A DNA stretch of 64,000 nucleotides. Source: Phoronis australis. Lineage: Eukaryota; Phoronida; Phoronidae. The position numbers and the translations under genes were made by a program. Numbering within the stretch: the first letter of the stretch is position 1; each line of letters starts with the position of its first letter. Positions 11,590-23,540 of this stretch are shown here, piece by piece. The notes under the pieces are model-generated. The model worked only from the letters and a program-made list of their open reading frames with translations. It made no database searches and was not told where the DNA came from. The stretch lies in the NCBI GenBank assembly GCA_002633005.1, contig NMRA01000292.1, positions 474,404 to 538,403 on the forward strand. Reading direction: 5' to 3'.

Positions 11590-14190
11590 AAAGTATACGC
11601 GCACAAATTTTGGGCAACTTAAAAGGAACTTTCTGCACCAATTACTTATTGAATATTTATTCTGACAAAGTAAAAGTAACAGTGCTCGATGAAAAGTGCG
11701 ATTATCACGCTACCAATACCTTTTCTTGTACATAAAAAGCCACATCGATATTTGATTTACTTCACAAGCAAATCCGACCAAAATGAGTGTTGTAACTGCG
11801 GCAGCAGAGTGCAATAGCGGAGTTGCAACCGAATCGATTTAACGATTGCGCATGTCCGGAAATTAGGGTGCGCAAAGGCTACTGGGATTGTTGATGGTAA
11901 ACGGGATGGCCGACTGGTTTGCACGACGTGTAATTTGTGTGCATTAAACTACGCTGCTGTATGTAATTCTGCCGCTATTCGCCCTAATTAGCGCCCATGG
12001 CTCAACAAGTGCCCCAACGCGTTTTCAGACTTTGCTAAAGTAAGCGCCCAGCCCATGAACTACATGCGAAAAATGCCCTTACCTACAGTTCTAACGTCTC
12101 CAATTTATCAATTGAAAGATCCGACAGCCTGAATTTGTAACGGACCACGAGCCTCACCGTTATGTCCGTATACACTTCAAACTTACGCCGCGATTCAAAA
12201 AGAACGCAGAAGTTTTGCTGCTCTTGCGAGGGATGTGCCCCACTACGCGGGTCTGGACTTTGAAAACAGACACAGCGTACTTGTCAAAGAGCGGGATTGC
12301 ATTGTTTCTTTCCAGTACAGATCTTCTCCGGCCTCAAACTTCTTTGTGCATGTGAAAACCGTGAATCGAAGACTAAAAAAAAAAACTCGACCAGTGTTAG
12401 CACGCGACCAAGAAGCGCGCGCTGCATAATGTACCGACTGTCATCGAAGATTAATCGGGTAACATAGCATCGGCAAATAAATATTGGCACTAATTTCCGA
12501 AAGTTTCCAATACCGTAAAAAGCTTCTGCATTATTTTTAAGAGAAATTATTTAACTAATCATAATTGGTGTTTTTAAGGTCAAAATGACCCACTTCGCAC
12601 CCTTACACCCCAAATCTTCCGGGAAATAGCTGTTACACTACGGTCACGCATCCACTCACCCGGCGACTCAATGAGTGACATGTCGGTCTTACCGAAAAAA
12701 TTCTCGAACGTTTTTAGCAGATGAGGCCAGCAAGTGCTAAGCCGTAAATATTAAAACACGCTCTGCTTGACTGCTTGACTTATTTTTTTTTTGGATACAA
12801 TGCACACCTAGATCATTACATTACTCTGGCAAATGAACTCTGACAAGCACACGCACGCTTACTCTCACACACACGCATACAAACTTCAAAACAAACGTCA
12901 CGTGACAACAACATGTGTTCCCACAGAGATTTTTCTCGGGTTGCGTGCTACAATCTAGCGTAGATTTGGACTTAATCTGCAGTTAATCCAGACTTCACAA
13001 GAACTTAAAAATCTTAGAGACGCTATTTGGAAAACTTGAGGAGGATTTCAGGTAATTTGTTGAGTCAAAGCTGTATTCTTATTTAAGAATTCAAGCCCTA
13101 TCGACGATTGCGAGACCAGCAGCTACGCATTTGTCGGCAAGATTTCGCCCTGGAACTTCAACAAAATTTTATGAAAAATGATCGTAATTTAACAACGAAT
13201 TTTGATAGCAATGTACCACAATTTTGTAGAAAGTAAATAATAATAATCTGCACGCTTTATCTTAGCGCGTAATGCATATAGTGTGCATACGTTAAGTGAG
13301 TCGACCCAGAACAGGTGATTGTGCAGAGGCATTATCCTCAAAATTGCTCATGTTGGCTTGGTTCTGGTCAAGCGAAAAAAATTTTTTTTTTCACTACCAA
13401 CCGCCGTGGAGTATTTGTTACTGTTTCTTTGAAGGGAGATATTGTTGGGCAGTTTCTAAGATACGTTTTCTTGCCGCCCTCAAAATGAGCGCTGCACACT
13501 TTATGCTACGAAGTCGGAAAGAATTCACGAAGTCGGCCTTTGCTACCAGCTCTACCGATGTCTCTGACCCATGTTTAACGCAGTTCTTGATCCTTGGGAA
13601 ACAGGTAGTAACTAAATTTTTTATTTCGCTAACTGGTATTATAGCATGCCAGGCACACAACACGTATAACCTCCCTGTGGCCGGTTCGCCCCCACGCTTG
13701 CCGACGTACTTGTTTACCGGCTTAACCACAATGCAACATTCTGACCCATTTCCAATATGGCGGCGTTGCAACTCCGCTATTATCCACACTTTATAGTAGC
13801 ACGTAATATTCTCGCCACAGTGAGTGGTAATAGAAATATTTATGGTTTACATTGCTGGGTCAGGGATTGCTGCCGTACCGTACTACACGTACGCACAGCG
13901 CATGTGAGTGAGCCAGACCCATAGGCATGGCAACTCAGCAATAGGAGTGGAGGTCAATTCTGACCGAGAGCCAGAAACAGACGAGCTGACTCAATAATTT
14001 CGTATTAATCATTGTCAGAAGTCGAATCTCTCGTTGATTACCGGAGACACTTTATTTCCAATCTCGGTAGTCAAGGTGCTTAAATGACAAAGATTTACTT
14101 AATTAAGAAAAGGAAAATTAGTTTTCAATTTGTAAGTGTCGGCTATGAAGGCACATTAGTGCCAGGTAAGCATGAAATATGAATCTGTGA
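11590..14190. other. Non-genic stretch, no recognised gene
   Basis: A 166-codon open frame on the plus strand (13296-13796) and a 123-codon frame on the minus strand (13789-13418) overlap here. Neither shows a family I recognise, splice sites or a conserved motif, so I do not call them. ATAGCGGAGTTGCAAC near 11812 recurs inverted near 13754, which could mark the ends of an old element of about 1.9 kb. A CA-rich microsatellite lies at about 12850-12885. Confidence 0.4.
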
Positions 14191-14194
14191 ATTG

Positions 14195-14550
14195 TAAATC
14201 TGTAATTACGGATTGCCAAACTGTAATTACAGATTGCCAATCGATTGGCTACGACCAATATACACCCATAAGCTCCCTCATTCTTTCTGACAACTAAGAC
14301 GCACAGTCGAATGTGTGTAATGGGTTGTCAATCCGTAATTTCAAATTGGCAATCCGTATAAACAGAATGCCAATCAGTAATAGCAAACTGGCAACCCGCA
14401 TTGACAGATTGACAGTCTGTCATAACAGATCGGCAATTCGTAATAACAGATTGGCAATCGTAATTACAGATTGCCAATCCCCAATAACAGATTGACAATC
14501 CGTAAAAACAGATTGGCAATTCGTATTGCCAGATTGGCATTTAGTAATTA
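14195..14550. repeat. Minisatellite, ~21-bp degenerate unit
   Basis: Units of the form AACAGATTGGCAATCCGTAAT recur with variation from about 14195 to 14250 and from about 14325 to 14550, giving roughly a dozen copies. The unit is partly palindromic (ATTGGCAAT), so both strands show a 7-residue periodicity in translation. It lies directly upstream of a LINE relic. Confidence 0.8.
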
Positions 14551-14599
14551 CAGATACAATTTTTTCGTGGTACTAATGGGCCTTCGCACTATTACTGTC

Positions 14600-15830
14600 T
14601 TTTCCAGAACAAATGATAATGCTGAAAATTATCTCTCAGTAAGCAGTACTCTAATAACTTGTTCGAGATATGTCAAACTTCTTGGTGTCTCTGTAGATGA
14701 AGGGTTGATTAAACTTCAGTGAACATGTTAATCACATTTGCAAAAAGTTAAAGCCTGTGTTCTACTCGGTCTTCGTCATCATCTAGGTGAATCGTCTATG
14801 CTTATAACTGTTAATGCATATATCAAGTCTTACTTTTACCACTGTCCATTGGATTATATCAATTGTGTAAAAAGCTTATTGAGAAGGCGCAGTGCCGCGC
14901 ATTACGTTTAGTGTATGACAATTCATCTTCTTAACAATTCCTATTAAACCTGGCCAAATGTGTACCTTTTGTTTTCAGGCACGTCAACAGTCTTGGCCCA
15001 CGTAGAAAAGTCTTTCGATCTTAAAGTTTACAATTATGACCTGCGAATTCTGACTCTCATCTTTCAGGATACCTGATATCGTCACTAAAATATATGGTTA
15101 GAACTTTGCACTATCTAGGAGTAAAACTGTCGAGTAATTTGTCAAACCACCGAGGGCGTCTTTGTGTGGGAGTCGGGGTGCATGTTGTCGTTATCTCTGT
15201 CTGTGCGTCCGACGTCCGGTGTCTGCTGCTGTATCTCCCAAACCTCTTGCAGGATCTTATGAGATTTGGCGGTTGTGTTCCTATGAAAGTGACGAGAGAT
15301 GACAACGTGTTCCGGATCGTTCCCAGCAACTGCCAATGTGCCCCTGAGTGGCAATTTTAGTGTTTTACGATTGCCATTTTATCTTTGGTGTTCCTTGATG
15401 ATTGTTCATGAAATTTGGCAAATAGATTTCTATTACGGAGAAGGCGATGTCTTTCCATTTTCGGACGGATTTGACGTATTGCGCAAAATACAGTAGCTAT
15501 TTTTACTATCCCAACTCCGTTTTTGTCGTCTGCCTCTTCTTCTGCCAAACCGCTCAAGAGGTCATTATGAACCTTAGGAGATGTGTTCCTAATGAGAAGA
15601 CCATGACCGACGTTGATTTTCGTGCGGGTCTGACAATTGCCGCGCCCTCTTGCAGGATCTTTGTGAAATCGATGTTGCAATTGTTAAGTTTGTAACTTTT
15701 TATAAATGTTTCTAAACTGTTTAGCTAGTCAGTAACTAGCACATATGCTAACGCTTTATCATTTGTATCTTGATTTGACTTTGAATAAAGTTTTAATATT
15801 ACTATTTCTACTACTATTACTACTATGTCT
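14600..15830 (+). pseudogene. Dead LINE retrotransposon (3' part of reverse transcriptase plus 3' UTR)
   Basis: 14672-14698 reads VKLLGVSVD, the conserved block downstream of the reverse transcriptase catalytic core in CR1/jockey-like LINEs (usual form VKxLGVxxDxxLxFxxHV). One frameshift later, 14715-14747 reads FSEHVNHICKK. Further on come a CxLRHHLGE-like stretch and, near 14850, a YHCPLDYINC block where family members have CPLVW. Several frameshifts and stops make it non-functional. The copy ends near 15785 with GAATAAAGTTTTAATATTAC running into a (TAY)n tail at 15795-15830, the typical 3' terminus of this LINE type. Two diverged ~150-bp repeats (15190-15350, 15520-15680) lie in the presumed 3' region. 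Confidence 0.6.
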
Positions 15831-16463
15831 AAAACGAAGACTACTAGACACGTATTTACAAATACGCTCCACAAGGTTGCTAAACCGTGGAACACAATTT
15901 TGGCCCAAATACTGCAAATTAAAATTGTTTTTGTGGTAATTGCAATGCCTGAATGAAGCAAAATACAGTACCAGTTCCTAACCAAAACAGAAAAAGTCAT
16001 TTAGTGAAGGAAGTCGGCAGAAAATGCAAAAATGTCAACATTTTCTGCCCACAACCCTCTGTCTCGACGCCATTTTGTCGCTGAGTTATACTGTCGTAAG
16101 TTGATGTCGTAATTTGAGAAAAGACGTCAACAGTTAACCTAATGACCTAGTTTGTACTTGAATACCATTGGATGATTTAGAAACAATAGGCCAATCCTTG
16201 AGATCTTAATCTGAAGGAACCGGAAACTGAGGTGGTCTTTTTATCGACAAATTTCTTTAATTTTGGGTTGCTAATTCTTGTGCAGGAAATGTGAAACGAA
16301 GACAATATAATAATGCAAAACACCACACTAAAACATCCAGCTGCATGCGATTTCAATAGTTATTAGGGCTTTGGGTTGATGGGCTCAGCAGGTGCTACCC
16401 ATCGAAAACAAAGAGATCAGAGGGTGGGATGTCAGAGCCAGTAGATATGGGGATCTGATACAC

Positions 16464-17037
16464 CGTAAAATGTAACAGTTTCGTAAAATGTAATATTTGT
16501 TACATCATTGTTACATTTTACGTTGCTAAGTGTCTCCTAAAATGTAACGTAGAAAATATATCTGAAACTAAATAAGGCGATCCAGATCCTCCCAAGGATA
16601 CTATTGTTTCGTGAAATGAAGAATATAAATCGGTAAATAAAACAACAAGAATGGATCAACTGAAATTTGAAATTTTCGGAGGTAACAACTTCCTTTATCA
16701 ACAAAAACAGAAATAAAGTAAAATCAAACACAAAATGACAATTGACATATAAGATATGGTGTAATGAAAATGATACATTTTTGCGTAAAAAATTCAATGA
16801 CATATTTTAAGTTTTTATGTTCAATCCATGAGGTTCTATTGTATTCAGTTTGTCTATCCAATATTGTTCTCTTTTAAGTCTGTGAGGGGTACTGGGGTGT
16901 TGGAGTTTTTCTATTATTTGTACAGAAAGATCTTGAATATTATGGTTTTTGGAATTGAAAATTGTTACGTTTTACGTAGTTGTTACATTTCACGTCGAAT
17001 GCACATGCGAGAAATGTGCCATTGTTATATTTTACGA
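16464..17037. mobile_element. 574-bp MITE with clustered TTACATTTTACG ends
   Basis: The left end carries four copies of CGTAAAATGTAAC or its complement (16464-16550). The right end (16961-17037) carries GTTACGTTTTACG, GTTACATTTCACG and GTTATATTTTACGA, inverted relative to the left. Both ends, in inverted orientation, are also found fused at 19466-19607, which confirms the element boundaries. The internal ~400 bp is AT-rich without a credible protein. Confidence 0.7.
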
Positions 17038-17374
17038 AACCAACGTCATGTTGCAAAGAAAATGACCAAAATCACGAACAAGGGGTAATGGAATATTTTT
17101 GGACGAGGGATGCCCCCCGAAAATTTTGAATACCTACCTGTTTAGAAAGTGGGCTCGTACAAAAAACCTACCCATTTAGAGACTAATTTGTGTAAAAATT
17201 CACATTTTCGCAGTCCTGTTCTAGAAATTCAGGAAAGGCACCTTTCAGATATAATTTTGTCGAAAATGGCACCATTTTGGAGAGTATTTTTCTGTGAAAA
17301 AACACCCTTTGGGGAGGCACTTTTCATAAACCTCTTCTATAGGAATGCCATCCGGGCTTACACGACATAAATTT

Positions 17375-17700
17375 GGCTACTTATTATCATTATTATTAGT
17401 ATTACCACTGTTACTACTATTACTATTATTATTGCTATTACTACCCTGACTACTATTACTGCTATTACTGTCACTAATATTACTCGTTTTCGCTGTCGTT
17501 ATTATTATTATAATTTTTAAATTTATTTCAGGAGGACACAATACATGTTTAGCAAAGTGCTAATACATCATGGTCCTCAAAGATTTTAAAATCATCTCAT
17601 TTATGGTTCAATGTTTTCATCGGGCTTTCTCCATAGTGGACAGCGAGTGCAGTTCCAAAAGAATTTTAAATGGGTTCCTATGTTCAGCCTTAACGATATT
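17375..17700 (-). repeat. LINE 3' tail with (TAA)n, minus strand
   Basis: Read on the minus strand, GTCCTCCTGAAATAAATTTA (17540-17521) runs into an impure (TAA/TAG)n tract (17520-17375). A polyadenylation-like AATAAA followed by a TAA-type tail is how CR1/L2-like elements end. Upstream sequence on that strand (17560-17700) would be the 3' UTR. No reverse transcriptase remains are visible. Confidence 0.45.
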
Positions 17701-19465
17701 TTGAGGAACGTCTTGACAGCTGTGGTTACAGAGTAGGTCTGCTTTTTGGAAACGAGGGGCTTGAGATTTAAAATCTTGTTTTGACGTGCACCAACTTCAA
17801 AAATTGATTATTTCTGAACTATCGGAAAGGATTGTATTGTTTGTAAACATAATTATATCCACCCGTAGTTTGCCACGAAAAACGGAATTCAGGCCGCACT
17901 ATTTTACTCGCGACTTTCCTCTAATCGTGAGAATACTCACCGTGTAATCATTTTTATCTCTTGTTGAAAACATTCCTTTTCCAAGAACTGGGGATTATTC
18001 CCAGATGATGTGGAAGTTCAAAAATTGCGTTAAGTTGAACGCTGGAGGCAGACATTTTTCGAGAACTAACCACTAATTGGCTGCGGTCATTAGGTCGTTA
18101 GAGCTTGTAAGGGAATATAAAACACGCAACGATTTTATGTGGAACGTTCCCCAATATTCGTAAAAAAACACAGTGATTTGACACAATGATTTGAACTAGG
18201 TTTCTTTGAGAGTGGATTGTATGCCGAGAACAAAAACGGCCAAAGTCGAAGTCAGCGATGTTTAATATGTCATTCTTTTAATGCAATGTATCAAAAGGGT
18301 TAATATACCAAATTCTCTTATCTGCGAGCTACAACACAAAAAATGGCGACTCATGAGACGTGACTTCACGTCTATTAACAATAGAATGTCCAATCTTTGT
18401 CTTTATTTATATGTACTTCGAACTAACGAACATTGACCAGATTAAATAGCAATTTTAATAGAAAGAGAAAGTGCGTGCTTTTGTAGTCCGAAAGGCCGAC
18501 AGTCAGATTTTTTGGACTATTGCCCTTTAAACTATAGACTTAGACCAGGTTTGAGCAAAATGATCATTTCATTTCAGAGTGCAAATTATTTTCTATTTCC
18601 CCAGCTAGGCATCCCATTTTCACGTATACTAGGGCCTATACGCGTCACGGTTTGATCTGTTGTTACTACCACTATTTCAGACAGGTTTGACATCAAATGA
18701 ACAATGATATTTCTCTCATCTTTTAAGTTGCGTGAAACAAGCTACTATGCCGCCACTTTTTTAAACTACTGACTCCCCTTCTCAATAGCGATATTTTGCT
18801 GTTGATTTGGCAAAATCTGTCAACCTGCCGGCAAATAAATGCGTGCTTTTATCTCCTTCCACTACAATGTTTAAGAAATTGTCATTCGTAAATAAGGTGG
18901 TAGACAGAATCCGTTGGCATCAGAAACTTTGGTTTTGCTCCTTTTGTGTGGAGCAGGGCAATTTCTGCATTAGCGACAATGAAACACTGGCCGAAAGAAA
19001 ACAAACTATCGTGGACTGAAACGGGTGTTTTTTTATCAAATTGGCTTCCGAAATAGATTGATCCATGAATTTTTTTTATTGTCGTTTGTTACCGAAGAAA
19101 TACGATAAATATTACCCAAATACGATGTTATTGTTGTACTTACCAAGGGAAGTTTGTTTACTGTAATGCCGGTTTATGACCTGTAAGTGTCAACAAAAGA
19201 TTGCAAGAACGCTTTAACAAAAAAAATTGTTACCTGATCCTGGAAAATCCTGTTGAAACTGTACGCTGTACATTTTTGACTATACCACAAAACTACCCAG
19301 ACATGTTAAAAACATGGAAAGCACATAGGGACATACCAAAAAATTCGACCTGACAAATTTTATAGAATTTCATTCACACAATCCGAGAAAGAAAGCGTTA
19401 AGTGTGTGAACGGTTTTCCTCCGTTTGTCAAATATCATGCAAACTCATGAAATATAACGTCGTTT
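17701..19465. other. Non-genic stretch, nothing recognised
   Basis: AT-rich sequence with only short open frames. I see no family motif, paired splice sites or repeat structure. Confidence 0.4.
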
Positions 19466-19607
19466 TCGTAAAATGTAACAATGGTACATGTCTAGCATGT
19501 CCATTCGACGTTAATTGTTGCAATCACAGAAAATCTAACAACTTGTTACATTTTAAGAGAGGCCTAGCAACGTAAAATGTAACAATGACATAAAATGTAA
19601 CAACTAG
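19466..19607. mobile_element. Deletion derivative of the 16464-17037 MITE, inverted
   Basis: This ~140-bp stretch joins the reverse complement of the right end of the 574-bp element (TCGTAAAATGTAACAATGG, then GCATGTCCATTCGACG) directly to the reverse complement of its left end (GTTACATTTTA, then TAGCAACGTAAAATGTAAC). The middle ~430 bp is missing. This is the expected form of an internally deleted, still end-competent copy. Confidence 0.75.
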
Positions 19608-19649
19608 CTGACTGGATCCAAAAATACGATGGCCGGTGTCGCGTGAAAT

Positions 19650-19760
19650 TTCTTCCCGTGAAATGGGGCTATTCGGAAAATCTACAATAACTAGAGGGCG
19701 TGCGTGTACTAGTGGTGATAGATTAACAGCCTCGATTTCGCGAGCCCTTTAAATACATGG
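19650..19760. repeat. Inverted partner of the sequence upstream of the ML-like gene
   Basis: ATGGGGCTATTCGG and TACTAGTGGTGAT occur here in the same order and spacing range as, inverted, at 23250-23110 just upstream of the ML-like start codon. Either these are the termini of a ~3.6-kb unit enclosing that gene, or a 5'-flanking fragment was copied to its far side. Confidence 0.4.
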
Positions 19761-20236
19761 TGAAATGGCTTGCAGCCGTGCCAACTGAATCTGAGATTGC
19801 GTAAAAAGGGTGCTTCTATGAGAGGAAGTAAGCACGACCTCATACAAAGGTAAGGTTTGTGATTATTTTAACGATTATTCCATGATTATTCTACCGATGC
19901 CTGTTAACTGAGGCACTCGCCGATGTCGACTTCGCGGCAGTCAGTCGCCAGCCAGAGTCTGGTTAATCTTTGTATGTTGTGATATGTGATACGATACTTG
20001 ACGTAGCAATCGGGATCTTTTCGTACATCAAAGCATTATTATTGTTTGGAATGATTTCTAAAAGTTTATCAGTGACAGTTACATCAATCAATGCTGAATG
20101 TTTATGCTGTCAACTCGATACAGGTTAATGAGTTAAGATTACAATCCAATCCCAATGGCAAAGGGTACGTGAGTGATAAATATCCATTGCATTAGACTAT
20201 TTGTTTACTCCCTATCATATGTCTTCTGGAAATCTA

Positions 20237-23085
20237 TTACACGTTGAAATGGAAATCTATCACGTCAGTTTTCACGTAACCTTTGGTTTTTAGGTTTGAA
20301 GGCTTGTACCGTGCAGAGGAGATATGCATCGCTTCTGCACCGTCCCTGAATGGACAAAAATTGGTTTTTAGCATTTGACTGCAGCTAACCAACAAGATCT
20401 TCCCATCCAGTGCAGATCTGTTGTCAAAGCCTACTTTCAATATTGGAGACAACGAACAAAGCCTTTGAAAAGGAACAGCTATTTTTAAAGTCATTTTGTT
20501 AAATTACTTATTCAGGTCCCGAGGGGGGATTGGCATGGGGGGTTGTAATATTTGGTACAACTGAATGTGTGGAAATAACAGGTAATACATGTTTGGGGAA
20601 AAGAGCATGGTGAGGTAATTCTTAACCTTCACGAAGTCCCTTCAAGTTGATTTCATGAAACTGTTTTGCGACTTGTATCAATTGTAAAACCACGAAAATA
20701 TATTACATTTTCCGAATTCACAGTGACTGAATAGTCTTAACTCATGCCTTGAAATGTTGCAAGTCGTTATAAATTCAAATGACTGCCATTTTTGTGAAAA
20801 TTGCATTTTTGATGGTGCCTTACGATTTGTAATTACTCTTAAACAACAGAAAGATTATCCATCATTTTTAAATGACCCAAGTCTTCATATCTTCTATTAG
20901 AAGAAAAACGGTTCCCTCAACCTTAGGCTAGAAGTATGCTTGACAGACCCATGAACCTGTAATCTGAGTTTAAAATTGCTGAAAGTATCAAAATTAAAAA
21001 GGCTTGAAAATGGGTAACAAAGGTTTGAAGTTGTCTCAAAAAACTTGTATATTTTACAGACAAGTGATGCGTTTAAAGAATTGTTATGGCTAGGGATAAA
21101 AAATAAAGACACAGTTTTATGCAATACTCATTATATACACCCTTGGTTTCTGAAAATAGTAATTATTTACTTTTATGTGAAACTGTAGACCAATCACCAT
21201 ATATTTTTGAAAAACAGGGATAACATTTTTGATCCAATCTGGAGTACTTAATTATTCATATTTCAATATTTGTTCCAGGTTCAGTGACATTTTAAGGCCA
21301 CTTCAAGCTGTATCATAGACAAGCTTTGTTACTCCGTTCTCTTCCCACAGCACTTCCACACACCAGCAGTGCTGCATGGCACAATGTGCAAGTCAGTGGC
21401 CCTGGAGAAATGTGAATCGCAGTACTAAGTTACCATAAGACAATGTGCCAGTGGAGTGTCTGTGTATCCAGACGAACTATATCTGACTGCTACACAAATA
21501 AGCCTTGTTGGTGAGGATGCCCTTTCATAGGCAATGAGTCATGTGTGGACAATAGCTTATTTCCTTTCCTGGAAGAAACATGAGGGACTGAAGCTAAAGA
21601 AGACCTAGTCACACTCTGGTCTAGTTCAGAGTCTGATTTTGGGCTCAAAACGATTCAAGTGATATGCTGCTGTGTTTACCTTCAAGGGTCTAATTGTGGA
21701 TGTTATTGAGGCTGAATGAGGTTACATGAAAGAAAGCCACGTGTTGAAACTGGACCTTTTTTACAAGCGCTTCTATAGGCCATTGAAACTAGAACCCAGT
21801 GAAATGAAAGCCAAAAGCTGAGTGACATTAAATTTTCCTTTCAGAAGAAAGGCTTTATACTATTGGTAAAAACTTTTCAATTTGGTACAGATTATGGGGA
21901 AATGACATTCAGTGACTGCATCGATTGTCTTATTGTATGTTTTCAATTGTAGCTAGCTGGATAAGAATCTGCTATGCACAAGATTCGAGAATAAACAATT
22001 ATCAGTGTATTTAAAAACAAATGGCAAACTGAAAAAGCACAGAAAGAAACAACATTGCGAGGGAGTCCATAATCAGGCATATCAGGTGCTGAATTTCTGA
22101 ATTACGTTCAATTCTCTCAGGTTATTGCTGAAGGATTGCTTTTCACTTTGTCCAACGGTGAAATAGATGGTCAGGCGGTTGGTTTCAGTTGTTTTTTCTT
22201 GCCTGTAACAGAATAGAAATATTAGCAAATTGTAAAAGAAAAGACAAGACAAAACTACTTTTGTAAGGCAGAACATACTTGACATTTCATCTTCATGTTT
22301 ATGTGTAGAAACTAATAACCTTTGTACCCAAGTCTTATTTAATATCTGAATTAAAATATGTGAAACAGGCTAAAAGTGATTTAACAATGTGTATTTTTCA
22401 TGACACTTAAAATGTGCTTCTGATCTCAACAAGTAAAATTCATTCTAGGTGTCAATTTTTTTCCAATGCAATGTTACGACATTTACTGAATTAAGGCTTA
22501 TTCATGTTAATTCGATAACTGAGCTGGTGGTCCTGGGGGTGGGGTCCACGATAAAATAAGGAAACTCACTCATCTAGAGAATTTTATTGGAAACAGCATA
22601 GTTTTGAAGAGAAACTGCTGTGAAAAAGTCACTCTTGACTTCTGTGCATCACGTACCATACACCTCTTATTTTGGGAGCACTCCCACCCAGGACAATATG
22701 AATATGTGCTGCTAGCCTACCCGGCATCGGGTGAGTTTCCAAAAAGAAACACTTAGTTCCACTCAATAAAACTGTTATTCAGTGGGGTAACTGGTGGGGA
22801 TAACATCACCGAACGATGTTGATAGAAACTGATTGCTAAAAACTTACCAAGTAATGTTGTGTAGTCTCCGAATGGAACTGCATAGTCATAGACATAGAGA
22901 GCACACACGGGGCTTCAGCATCCACACACTTTTTGTCAGTTAGTTGACCCTGTTGACCGCAATTGTCCACGAATATAGTAACCTTAGGTCTTTTGGGAAT
23001 TTGTGGCCACCTGTCGAAGACTTGCACCAGGGAAATTAGCAGTAATAAGGCTTAGCGCGACGACGTATTTTGATAAAAATTCCAT
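20237..23085 (-). CDS. Secreted ML-domain (NPC2/MD-2-related) lipid-binding protein, partial model
   Basis: Proposed exons: 23085-23011 (MEFLSKYVVALSLITANFPGA, a signal peptide, then SLRQ), 22982-22848 (VTIFVDNCGQQG..KKC..APCVL..MQF), 20956-20922 (VHGSVKHTSSL) and about 20462-20237 (..SC-x7-FCPFRDG..VIDFHFNV). These match NPC2-family landmarks in order: DCG..G, C-x(3-5)-PC-x-L, the VHG strand, C-x(n)-CP-x-x-x-G, and a final V-x-(W/F)-x-(L/F) strand. Supporting splice sites are GTAAGT at 22847, ACAG before 20956, a weaker GTTGAG after 20922, and TTTTCAAAG before 20462; all phases agree. The family's last cysteine is missing, so a further 3' exon may exist. Between 23010 and 22983 lies a 28-nt GT...AG segment that must be removed or counts as a frame break. 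Such proteins bind sterols or lipids in lysosomes or outside cells. Exon joins are inferred, without transcript support. Confidence 0.5.
21270..22000 (+). other. Moderate-GC block of unknown nature inside the ML-like gene
   Basis: After a good acceptor-like tract (ATATTTGTTCCAG, ending 21280) the base composition rises for about 650 bp and then falls again near an AATAAAC at about 21990. No frame stays open beyond short runs, though one reads HQQCCMAQCASQW near 21350. It may be a non-coding exon on the plus strand or an old transposon relic. I see no family. Confidence 0.2.
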
Positions 23086-23309
23086 CTTTTACCAGTTGTT
23101 TACATACAGACAGCCACGCATGCGCAATTCAATCACCACTAGTACAGCAGCGACACCACGAGGAGAACTCTCCGAATAGCCCCATTTGGCCAGGAATTAA
23201 AAACGACGGCCTGACTTCCTCAGGGACTCGCTTTGCATGTCTCGAAGCATTTAAGTGACATCTAGTGTTTATTTTTCATACCCTTTGTTTGTTTTGCTCA
23301 AAGTCGGCG

Positions 23310-23540
23310 ATTTGTTCGGCCATTGTGTTTGAGCTCCGGCCAACCCGTTTTAGGTCCGGCCAACCAGTTTTTGGGTGCGGCCATTTGGTTTTGGGGTACC
23401 GGCCAACCCGTTTTGAGGTCTGACCACCACGTTAGAACACCGGCCATTCGGTTAATTTGCAGTCCAGCCAGCTGGTTTTGAAGTCGGGGCAAGTGGTTTT
23501 GAAGTCCAACCAATTGTTGATCCGCCCTTGTTGTTGCAGT
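23310..23540. repeat. Minisatellite, ~24-28-bp unit
   Basis: About eight units of the form GGTCCGGCCAACCCGTTTTG recur with small length changes. Either strand translates to a short repeated peptide (for example LAGLQxNRMAG on the minus strand), which I regard as a by-product. The final unit runs into GTTGATCCGCCC, similar to the hAT-like ends seen elsewhere. No gene is visible in 23541-24699. Confidence 0.75.

Noticed and set aside
13296-13796. 166-codon plus-strand open frame, overlapped by a 123-codon minus-strand frame
   Set aside because: No recognisable domain, no conserved motif, no supporting splice sites; the two opposite frames compete.
22082-22202. Exon-like segment on the minus strand after TTCTGTTACAG (QEKTTETNRLTIYFTVG...)
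   Set aside because: The acceptor is good, but its open frame does not match the phase of the preceding ML-like exon (ends phase 0) and it shows no ML motif, so it was left out of that model.
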